From the NCBI GenBank assembly GCA_003451975.1, contig DMIX01000293.1, positions 1 to 12,076 on the forward strand: a stretch of 12,076 nucleotides of DNA, given 5' to 3'. Positions 6,123-12,076 of the stretch are shown here, piece after piece. The notes under the pieces were generated by a model, which was given only the letters and a program-made list of their open reading frames with translations, was not told the origin of the DNA and searched no databases. This stretch comes from Propionibacteriaceae bacterium (GTDB taxonomy: Bacteria > Actinomycetota > Actinomycetes > Propionibacteriales > Propionibacteriaceae). The position numbers and the translations under genes were made by a program. The first letter of the stretch is position 1, and every line of letters starts with the position of its first letter.

Positions 6123-7310
6123 GTGAGTTCAGCCGCGTCATCAGATCTCGGGTCGGCGCGGGCGTCGACCGCGGTTGTGCTGCTCTTCGGGTTCAATGGA
6201 GTGGTCATCGGCGCCTACGCCGCCGCCATTCCGACCCTGCAGCTGCGCCACTCTCTGAACTCGCAATACCTCTCGCTGCTGTTCGTCTGCGTCGGTCTCG
6301 CCGCAGTACTCGCCATGCAGATCGCCGGTCGACTCAGTGACCGCATCGGCGCCCGACGGGTAAGCCTGGCCGGCTTCCCGCTGGCCATGGTGGGGATCGT
6401 CGGCGTTGGCCAGGCGCCCACTTTCGGGTGGCTCATCTTCTTCGGCATCCTGCTGGGTGCCAGCAATGGCATCTTGGATGTCGCCATGAACGCCATCGGT
6501 GTTCAAGTCGAACGGCATCGTGGCCGTCCGATCATGAGCTTCTTCCACGGAATGTGGTCGGTGGGCAATCTGATCGGGGCCGCGCTGCTGGTCGCCGCAG
6601 CTGCGGCGTTGCAGCTTCAGGGAACATCGGCGATCACCGTCAGCACCGGCACCGCCGCTGCCATCGGCGTGGCAACGTGGATCGTCGCCTTCCGGATCAC
6701 GCCCGAGACCGATCCGGTCGTCCACACCACCGATCAAGGCCGCCCCGCTCGGCTACCGGCGTCGGTCTATCTGCTCGGGCTGATGGCGGTGGCCTTCGGC
6801 CTCGGCGAGGGAGTCGCCACCGACTGGTCGAGCCTGCACGTCACGACAGTGACCGGGGTACCTCCGGAGGTAGCCGCCCTGGGTGTCACCATGATGGCTG
6901 CCGGCATGGTCACCATCCGGCTGCTCGGCGATCACCTCGTGAGCCGCTTCGGTCGACGCTGGGTGACCCGCGGTGGCGGGGTCGGAGCAGCGGCAGGTTA
7001 TCTGATGGTGGCAACGCTGACTGAGCTGCCGTGGGTATTGGCCGGCTGGACCTTGGTCGGCCTGGGTATCGGCATGATCGCCCCCCAGGTGTATGCGGTG
7101 GCCGGGCATTCTGCCGGCGGACGCGGTCTGGCCGTCGTCGTCAGCTTCGGGTACGCCACTTTCCTGATCGCGCCGGCGATCGTGGGTTGGTTGATCGGGC
7201 ATCTCGGTATTCAAGCCACGATGTTCGTTCCCGCCGTGTTGCTCACCGGGTTGGTCTTCATCGCCCGCGTGCTGCCCGGACGCGACGATCAAACCGGCTC
7301 AGTTCAGTAA
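6123..7310 (+). CDS. MFS transporter, YbjJ-like
   Basis: The 395-residue protein starts at a GTG. An in-frame ATG at 5985 would overlap the lipoprotein gene and add an Arg-rich segment unlike a membrane protein. Hydrophobic segments run throughout and fit 12 membrane spans. The family motif A, GRLSDRIGARR (about 69-79), lies between spans 2 and 3. The block LDVAMNAIGVQVE...GRPIMSFFHGMWSVGNLIGA (about 118-152) is typical of the YbjJ-type subgroup. Substrate is unknown; export of a small molecule and sugar uptake are both possible. It is downstream of the lipoprotein gene on the same strand but seems to have its own leaderless promoter. A link to the TetR regulator is possible but not shown. 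Its 3' end overlaps that of convergent ispE by 12 bases. Confidence 0.92.
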   Translation: MSSAASSDLGSARASTAVVLLFGFNGVVIGAYAAAIPTLQLRHSLNSQYLSLLFVCVGLAAVLAMQIAGRLSDRIGARRVSLAGFPLAMVGIVGVGQAPTFGWLIFFGILLGASNGILDVAMNAIGVQVERHRGRPIMSFFHGMWSVGNLIGAALLVAAAAALQLQGTSAITVSTGTAAAIGVATWIVAFRITPETDPVVHTTDQGRPARLPASVYLLGLMAVAFGLGEGVATDWSSLHVTTVTGVPPEVAALGVTMMAAGMVTIRLLGDHLVSRFGRRWVTRGGGVGAAAGYLMVATLTELPWVLAGWTLVGLGIGMIAPQVYAVAGHSAGGRGLAVVVSFGYATFLIAPAIVGWLIGHLGIQATMFVPAVLLTGLVFIARVLPGRDDQTGSVQ

Positions 7311-8225
7311 CCGGGCGCCGGGTACGGGGCCGGAGACCCGCTTCACGGCGCGACACAGCCCCAGCGACGACAGATGCACCGACAGGTCGACCGCATCGGC
7401 CTCGTTCGCGGCCAACAAAGCCACGGTGGGCCCCGAGCCTGACACGATGCCGCCCACGGCGCCGAGTTCAGAGCCGACCTCGAGGATCATCCCCAGATCG
7501 GGACGCATCGCCAACGCGGCCGGCTGCAGATCGTTGATCAGCGCTTTGCCCAGGGCCACCGGGTCACCGCTGACGAGCGCGCCCAGCAGTTCTGGTGGCA
7601 CCTCCAGCTCGTGGTCATTGCCCCGCCCGAGCTCGTCGAACGTGGCGAAGACCTCTGGGGTCGACAGGCCTTCTTCGCTGAAGGCCAGGACCCAGTGGTA
7701 GGAGCCTCTGCTGAGCACCGGCGCCAATTGGTCACCGCGGTCGGTGCCCAACGCGGTGCCGCCGGTCAGGGCGAACGGTACGTCGGCCCCCAACCGGGCA
7801 CCGAAGTCGCGCATCTCCTCCGGCGAAACGTCGAGATCCCACAGCACGGCGCAGGCCAACAGCGCGGCGGCGGCGTCCGCGGAGCCGCCGGCCATGCCTC
7901 CGGTGACCGGAATGGACTTGCGAATCACCAGGTTCGCACCCACCGGCTCGGTGGCCACTAGGTCACGCAACAGCCGGGCTGCACGAATGGCCAGGTTCGA
8001 GTCATCGGTGGGCACCTGATCGGCTTGATCGCCGATCACCGTGACGCTGAACGTTTCCGGTTCAGCCAGCCGAGCCTCGACCTCGTCATACAACGAGACC
8101 GCCTGAAAGACGGTGGCCAGCGGGTGATACCCGTCCGCTCGCCGAGATCCGCTGCGCAGCGCCAGGTTGATCTTGGCCGCCACCCGTACCCGGACGACCT
8201 CAGCCTCTGTCAGCGGTGATGCCAT
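7299..8225 (-). CDS. ispE: 4-diphosphocytidyl-2-C-methyl-D-erythritol kinase
   Basis: IspE phosphorylates CDP-methylerythritol with ATP in the non-mevalonate (MEP) route to isoprenoids. The 308-residue product is a complete GHMP kinase: the N-terminal AAKINLAL with K18, the family-specific RADGYHPLATVFQAV (about 29-43), the ATP loop PVTGGMAGGSADAAAAL (about 106-122), D148 in GADVPF and the C-terminal motif VSGSGPT. It is last in the rsmI-tatD-rsmA-ispE operon and starts 9 bases after the rsmA stop, with a poor ribosome binding site, so translation probably depends on upstream translation. M. tuberculosis has the same ksgA-ispE order (Rv1010-Rv1011). The gene converges on the MFS gene and their ends overlap. 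Confidence 0.96.
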   Translation of the reverse strand: MASPLTEAEVVRVRVAAKINLALRSGSRRADGYHPLATVFQAVSLYDEVEARLAEPETFSVTVIGDQADQVPTDDSNLAIRAARLLRDLVATEPVGANLVIRKSIPVTGGMAGGSADAAAALLACAVLWDLDVSPEEMRDFGARLGADVPFALTGGTALGTDRGDQLAPVLSRGSYHWVLAFSEEGLSTPEVFATFDELGRGNDHELEVPPELLGALVSGDPVALGKALINDLQPAALAMRPDLGMILEVGSELGAVGGIVSGSGPTVALLAANEADAVDLSVHLSSLGLCRAVKRVSGPVPGARLLN

Positions 8226-8234
8226 GCCGCGAGG

Positions 8235-9095
8235 CTATCCCACCCCGAGCGGGGTCACGTGCTCAGCGATCCGCACAAAGTCACCAATTCCGAGAACTTC
8301 ACCGCGTGCCTGCGGGTCGATGTCGGCGGCGAGGAGCGCCTGCTCGGCGGCAGCGGCCGAACCGAACAGGCCCGACAGCGCTGAACGCAGCATCTTGCGG
8401 CGCTGCGCAAAGGCCGCATCAATCACCGTGAACACCTGCTGCCGAGTCGCCGTGGTAACCGGTGATTCGCGCCGAACCAACGCCACCAGACCGGAGTCGA
8501 CATTGGGAACCGGCCAGAACACCGTGGGTGGCACGCTGCCGATGCGCTGGGCGGCAGCGAACCAGGCCAGCTTCGCCGAAGGGACCCCGTAGATCTTGGT
8601 GCCCGGCTCGGCGACCAGTCGATCAGCAACCTCTGACTGCACCATCACCAGGCCATGAGCGACGGTCGGGAAGCTGATCAGCACATGCAGCAGCACCGGC
8701 ACGCTCACGTTGTAGGGCAGGTTGGCGACCAGAGCCGTGGGCTGCGGATCGGCGAGTTCGGCCACCTTCAAGGCGTCGGCCTCAACCACAGTGAGGTGAT
8801 CGCTGTACTCCGGTGCCCGCTGTGCAACTGTTTCGGGCAACTGACGGGCCAGACTCGATTCGATCTCGATCGCCGTCACCGAGGCAGCCGCGTCCAGCAG
8901 GCCCAAGGTGAGCGAGCCCAGCCCGGGACCGATCTCCAGCACCACATCGCTGGGTTCGACGCCAGCAGCGGCCACGATGCGTCGCACCGTGTTGGCGTCA
9001 TGGACGAAGTTCTGGCCTCGCTGCTTGGTGGGGCGCAGCTCCAGTCGTTCAGCCAACTGACGAATGGTGCGCGGATCCAGCAGCGTGGCAGGCAT
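8235..9095 (-). CDS. rsmA: 16S rRNA (adenine1518-N6/adenine1519-N6)-dimethyltransferase
   Basis: RsmA (KsgA) dimethylates two adjacent adenines in the terminal hairpin of 16S rRNA and acts as a late check on 30S subunit assembly. From the ATG at 9095 the product is 286 residues. It shows the substrate/SAM loop GQNF (27-30), SAM motif [10 protein letters not shown] (about 53-61), the acidic end of strand 2 (EIE), and catalytic motif IV NLPYNV (125-130), followed by the Rossmann fold and a helical C-terminal domain. The frame could extend to 9155, but the ATG at 9095 shares its A with the tatD stop (TGATG), so termination-reinitiation is likely and the longer Arg/His-rich N-terminus is not credible. 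Unlike in M. tuberculosis, no rpfB separates it from tatD. Confidence 0.96.
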   Translation of the reverse strand: MPATLLDPRTIRQLAERLELRPTKQRGQNFVHDANTVRRIVAAAGVEPSDVVLEIGPGLGSLTLGLLDAAASVTAIEIESSLARQLPETVAQRAPEYSDHLTVVEADALKVAELADPQPTALVANLPYNVSVPVLLHVLISFPTVAHGLVMVQSEVADRLVAEPGTKIYGVPSAKLAWFAAAQRIGSVPPTVFWPVPNVDSGLVALVRRESPVTTATRQQVFTVIDAAFAQRRKMLRSALSGLFGSAAAAEQALLAADIDPQARGEVLGIGDFVRIAEHVTPLGVG

Positions 9096-9940
9096 CAGGC
9101 GGTGAGTCCCCAATCTCCGAACATGGCGGTGGCGTTGGCATCGAGTTGCTGACACAGCTCGGCGAGATCGGTGCCGCGACGATCAGCGATGAATCGAATC
9201 GTGTGGGGCAAAAGATAGCTGGAATTCGTGCGTCCGCGGTGCGGAACCGGCGTCAGATACGGCGCATCGGTCTCCACCAACAGCCGGTCGTTGGGGGTGA
9301 CGTCCAGCGCTTCGCGCAATTCCTCGTTGGCTTTGAAGGTCACCTGGCCGGCGAAGGACAGGTAGAAACCGCGATCCAGGCAGGCCTTCGCAATGTCAGC
9401 GTCACCGGAGAAGCAATGCATCTGCACCCGCTGCGGGGCGCCCTCGGAATCGAGTACCTGCAGCAGATCGTCGAAGGCGTCGCGAGCATGAATGACCAGG
9501 GCCTTGTCGTACTGCTTGGCCCAGGCGATGTGGGCGGCGAAGGCTTCACGCTGGCGGGCTTGGCCTTCGGGATCGGTGGTGCGGTAGTAGTCCAGCCCGG
9601 TTTCGCCGACGCCACGTACCCGATCCGAGGACGCCACCAGCGCCCCCAGCTGGTCCAGTTCGGCCCCCAGCCGATCACCGAGCCGGGCGGCATCATTGGG
9701 ATGAATCGCCACCGCCGCGATCACTTCGGGGTAGCTGTCGGCCAAGGTGACCACAGCCTGCGACGAGGTCACATCGGTGCCGACCTCGACCAGGCGGGTG
9801 ACGTTCATCGCCAAGGCGGCCGCGATGGCGTCCAACTCGGGCATGCCTTCGCTCTGGGCGGTGCTGCCCAGGTGGGTGTGGGCGTCAGTGGTGGGGACGG
9901 GTAACGGGTCGGGAAGAGGGGGAAGATCCGGGCGGATCAT
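9095..9940 (-). CDS. tatD: TatD family metal-dependent deoxyribonuclease
   Basis: TatD proteins are TIM-barrel metallo-hydrolases with 3'-5' exonuclease activity, acting in the cytoplasm in DNA repair or turnover. The 281-residue product has the expected length and all metal ligands: H21 and H23 (DAHTHL), E113 ([11 protein letters not shown]), H151 (VIHARDA), H175 (MHCFSG) and D225 (VETDAPYL). The Pro-rich N-terminal 15 residues are common in actinobacterial copies. Its ATG overlaps the rsmI stop (ATGA) and its own stop overlaps the rsmA start, so it is embedded in a translationally coupled operon. In M. tuberculosis metG lies just before tatD; here rsmI takes that place. Confidence 0.96.
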   Translation of the reverse strand: MIRPDLPPLPDPLPVPTTDAHTHLGSTAQSEGMPELDAIAAALAMNVTRLVEVGTDVTSSQAVVTLADSYPEVIAAVAIHPNDAARLGDRLGAELDQLGALVASSDRVRGVGETGLDYYRTTDPEGQARQREAFAAHIAWAKQYDKALVIHARDAFDDLLQVLDSEGAPQRVQMHCFSGDADIAKACLDRGFYLSFAGQVTFKANEELREALDVTPNDRLLVETDAPYLTPVPHRGRTNSSYLLPHTIRFIADRRGTDLAELCQQLDANATAMFGDWGLTA

Positions 9941-10818
9941 GGTGACTCCTTACGGGCCGCCAGTGCAGCGGAGTAGAGGGCTTTACGGGGAACTGCGCAC
10001 TGCTCGGCCACAGTTGCCACCGCGGCCGCGAAGCGCTCACCGGCAGCGAGACGCTCCAATACCAGGGCCACCGCCTCCGCGATCGGTATCGGAGACCCCT
10101 CTGCCCCAGCGATGACGATCGTAACCTCCCCCCGGAGCCCGGCGGCAGCCCAGGTCGACAATTCGTCCAAAGTTCCGCGCTGCGTCTCCTCGTAGGTCTT
10201 CGTCAGTTCCCGGCTGATCGATCCGCGCCGTCCGCCGCCGAATCCGGCCACCGCGTCGGCCAGGAAACTCGCCACCCGATGCGGCGCCTCGAAGAACACC
10301 ATGGTGCGCTCCTCGTTGGCCAACTGCGCCAGTCGACGGCGTCGCTGCTCGGTCTTTCGAGGCAGAAAGCCCTCTAAGCAGAACCGATCGGTCGGCAGCC
10401 CGGACAGCGCCAACGCCACCAGGACTGCCGAGGGGCCAGGAATCACACGTATCGGAATGTCTGCCTCGATCGCGGCTGACACCACGCGGTAGCCAGGGTC
10501 GGACACCGTCGGCATTCCGGCATCGGTGACGACCACCACCGTGGCTCCGGAGTTCAGGTCCTCGATCAGCTCCGCCGCCCGAGCCGTCTCATTTCCGTCG
10601 AAATAGGACACCACTCTGGCTGTGAATTCCCAGCCCAGCCGATCGACCAGCGCCCGGAATCGCCGGGTATCTTCGGCAGCCACAACATCAGCCTTCGACA
10701 AGGCCTGACGCAGCGCTGGGGTGGCATCGTCGGTGTTACCGATCGGGGTGCCGGCCAATATCAACAAACCGCTTTGGGTGGCGTGGTCCACGACAGCAGT
10801 ATTCCCGATACTCAGCAC
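9937..10818 (-). CDS. rsmI: 16S rRNA (cytidine1402-2'-O)-methyltransferase
   Basis: RsmI adds the 2'-O-methyl group to C1402 in the decoding centre of 16S rRNA. The product, up to 293 residues, belongs to the tetrapyrrole methylase superfamily. It shows LILAGTPIGNTDDATPAL (about 19-36), AAEDTRRF (47-54), the SAM loop TDAGMPTVSDPGY (98-110), VIPGPSAVLVALALSGLP (125-142), EGFLPRK (149-155) and EAPHRV. The longest frame starts at a GTG at 10818, with no clear ribosome binding site. An in-frame GTG at 10791 is preceded at exactly six bases by AATACT, so a leaderless start there, giving 284 residues, is a real alternative. It is first in the rsmI-tatD-rsmA-ispE operon and divergent from the mannosyltransferase gene, as rsmI and pmt are in M. 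tuberculosis. Confidence 0.94.
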   Translation of the reverse strand: MLSIGNTAVVDHATQSGLLILAGTPIGNTDDATPALRQALSKADVVAAEDTRRFRALVDRLGWEFTARVVSYFDGNETARAAELIEDLNSGATVVVVTDAGMPTVSDPGYRVVSAAIEADIPIRVIPGPSAVLVALALSGLPTDRFCLEGFLPRKTEQRRRRLAQLANEERTMVFFEAPHRVASFLADAVAGFGGGRRGSISRELTKTYEETQRGTLDELSTWAAAGLRGEVTIVIAGAEGSPIPIAEAVALVLERLAAGERFAAAVATVAEQCAVPRKALYSAALAARKESP

Positions 10819-10834
10819 AGCTCTGAACAGCCAC

Positions 10835-10840
10835 TACCAT
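10835..10840 (+). promoter_or_regulatory. -10 element for leaderless mannosyltransferase transcript
   Basis: TACCAT matches TAnnnT and ends six bases before the GTG start codon at 10847, the same spacing as at the MFS gene. No Shine-Dalgarno sequence precedes the GTG. The -35 region would lie inside the start of rsmI. Confidence 0.5.
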
Positions 10841-10846
10841 GGCCGG

Positions 10847-12076
10847 GTGACCGAACCGGACCAGCCACGCTCCCCCTCGGAAACGGAGCAACCCGGAACG
10901 GGACCCACCTGGGTCCGTAGGAGCCCTTCCACCCCGCCCACTCCGTCCCCCGACGCGAACACCGTGTCGCCGGACACCTCCGAGCCATCGGACTCTGCTG
11001 TTGAAGATGAGTCGCTGACCTGGACCGCGCAGGCGCCGTTCACCCCCGTGCCGCCGATTTCGGCCGAACAACTGGCCTCCGCTGCCTCTGCGGTCGAGGC
11101 GAGCCCTCCCAGGCCGTCCCCCTTGGCGCGGCTTCGCGGCACGACCTATCCCCCGGAGCATTTGAGCACCATCGAGCGGCTGCGCGATGGCCAGCGAGCG
11201 CTGTCGGATCGACTCACCGGGTGGATCGTAACGGTGTCGATCACCGTGTTGGCCTTCGTGATTCGTTTCATCAACCTGGGCTATCCCAAGACGTTGGTGT
11301 TCGACGAAACCTATTACGCCAAGGACGCCTGGACGCTGTGGATCTACGGCTACGAGGGCACCTGGCCCGATCGCGAAACGGCCGATCCGCAGGTTGCCGC
11401 AGGCACCATCGACATCTTCAACGACACCGCCGAGTTCGTCGCCCATCCCCCCTTGGGAAAGTGGCTGATCGGGCTGGGCGAGCAGATCTTCGGCATGAAC
11501 GCCTTCGGTTGGCGGATCATGCCGCTGATCTTCGGCACTTTGCTGGTGTTCATGACCATCCGGATGGCCCGGCGGCTGTCGCGTTCGACGCTGATCGGCG
11601 GCATCGCCGGTTTGCTGCTCACCTTCGACGGGCTGGCTTTCGTAATGTCGCGGGTGGCCTTGTTGGACATCTTCCAGGCCTTCTTCCTGGTGGCCGGCGT
11701 GGCAGCCGTGGTCGCCGACCGTGACTGGTATCGCGGCAAGCTGGCCGACAAACTCGACCAACGTCGAATCCCGGACTTCGCTGGACGGTTCGGGTCGATC
11801 ATCTGGTTGCGCCCCTGGCGGACGGTCGCCGGGGTGATGTTCGGGCTGGCGATCGCCACCAAGTGGAATTCGCTGTTCGTGCTGGCGGCGATGGGCATTC
11901 TCAGCGTGCTGTGGGATGTGGGCGCCCGGCGTCTGGCCGGCGCCGACTTCCGAAGCTGGCTCGCGCTGCTGGTCGACGGCATCCCTGCCTTCATCCGGCT
12001 GGTCGTGGTCTCTGCGGTGATCTATGTGGCCTCCTGGTGGGGTTGGCTGACCACTTCGGGTGGCTACGACCGCCAG
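10847..12076 (+). CDS. pmt: Dolichyl-phosphate-mannose-type protein O-mannosyltransferase (N-terminal part, cut by window edge)
   Basis: An open frame of 410 codons runs from a GTG at 10847 to the right edge; the full protein would usually exceed 500 residues. It is a GT39 membrane enzyme that moves mannose from polyprenyl-phosphate-mannose to Ser/Thr of secreted proteins as they leave through Sec. Residues 1-120 form a Pro/Ser/acid-rich cytoplasmic extension. Span 1 is at about 124-145. It is followed by the extracytoplasmic catalytic motif VFDETYYAKDAW with D153-E154 and by AHPPLGKWLIG (199-209). Further spans and a TKWNS motif follow. In M. tuberculosis the homologue (Rv1002c) is also divergent from rsmI. 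A large antisense frame covers the same bases but has a Gly/Arg/His-biased composition and is not a gene. Confidence 0.93.
   Translation, partial: MTEPDQPRSPSETEQPGTGPTWVRRSPSTPPTPSPDANTVSPDTSEPSDSAVEDESLTWTAQAPFTPVPPISAEQLASAASAVEASPPRPSPLARLRGTTYPPEHLSTIERLRDGQRALSDRLTGWIVTVSITVLAFVIRFINLGYPKTLVFDETYYAKDAWTLWIYGYEGTWPDRETADPQVAAGTIDIFNDTAEFVAHPPLGKWLIGLGEQIFGMNAFGWRIMPLIFGTLLVFMTIRMARRLSRSTLIGGIAGLLLTFDGLAFVMSRVALLDIFQAFFLVAGVAAVVADRDWYRGKLADKLDQRRIPDFAGRFGSIIWLRPWRTVAGVMFGLAIATKWNSLFVLAAMGILSVLWDVGARRLAGADFRSWLALLVDGIPAFIRLVVVSAVIYVASWWGWLTTSGGYDRQ

Noticed and set aside
9096..9155. Longer N-terminus of RsmA
   Set aside because: The extra 20 residues are Arg/His-rich and lie inside tatD; the ATG at 9095 overlaps the tatD stop.
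9146..9904. 252-codon plus-strand frame
   Set aside because: It is antisense to tatD, whose metal ligands are all present.
10736..11761. 341-codon open frame on the minus strand
   Set aside because: It is antisense to the mannosyltransferase gene, which has clear GT39 motifs. Its own product is Gly/Arg/His/Gln-biased with no recognisable domain.
1..12076. CRISPR arrays, insertion sequences and attachment sites
   Set aside because: No regularly spaced repeats, transposase motifs or terminal inverted repeats were seen, and no duplicated tRNA end was found near the tRNA-Gln.

Overview
This is high-GC DNA from an actinomycete-type (Actinomycetota) chromosome. The evidence is the G/C-rich third codon positions, frequent GTG starts, an actinobacterial protein O-mannosyltransferase and a glmU-prs-TetR neighbourhood like that of Mycobacterium tuberculosis (Rv1017c-Rv1019). 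The other housekeeping genes (pmt, rsmI, tatD, rsmA, ispE) also sit close together in M. tuberculosis (Rv1002c-Rv1011). Here the order is rearranged and rpfB, metG and mfd are missing between them. A member of the Propionibacteriales would fit, but the sequence alone does not prove it.

Layout, left to right. (1) 1-895, minus strand: an AbiEi-like protein with a DUF559-type nuclease domain, running off the left edge. (2) 896-1061: an intergenic stretch with a striking nested inverted repeat. (3) 1062-3607, minus strand: tRNA-Gln(TTG), then glmU and prs joined by a GTGA stop/start overlap. These supply UDP-GlcNAc for the cell wall and PRPP for nucleotides and, in actinomycetes, decaprenyl-phospho-arabinose. 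(4) 3746-4420, plus strand: a TetR regulator divergent from the tRNA. (5) 4582-6073, plus strand: an accessory pair made of a WXG100-domain, probable type VII secretion substrate with an uncharacterised C-terminal domain, and a small lipoprotein starting 4 bases later. (6) 6123-7310, plus strand: an MFS transporter that appears to be leaderless. (7) 7299-10818, minus strand: a compact operon rsmI-tatD-rsmA-ispE in which the first three genes overlap at stop/start codons; it makes 16S rRNA methylases, a TatD nuclease and an isoprenoid kinase. (8) 10847-12076, plus strand: the start of a protein O-mannosyltransferase gene, divergent from rsmI, also apparently leaderless and cut by the right edge.

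Most of the window is core metabolism and ribosome maturation. The parts most likely to hold undescribed biology are the WXG100-protein/lipoprotein pair, which could be a secreted effector with a surface partner, and the orphan AbiEi/DUF559 gene with the fourfold TYTGCGC repeat beside it. The tRNA-Gln also has unusual geometry. No mobile element, CRISPR array or rRNA is visible, and no gene-free stretch exceeds about 170 bases.
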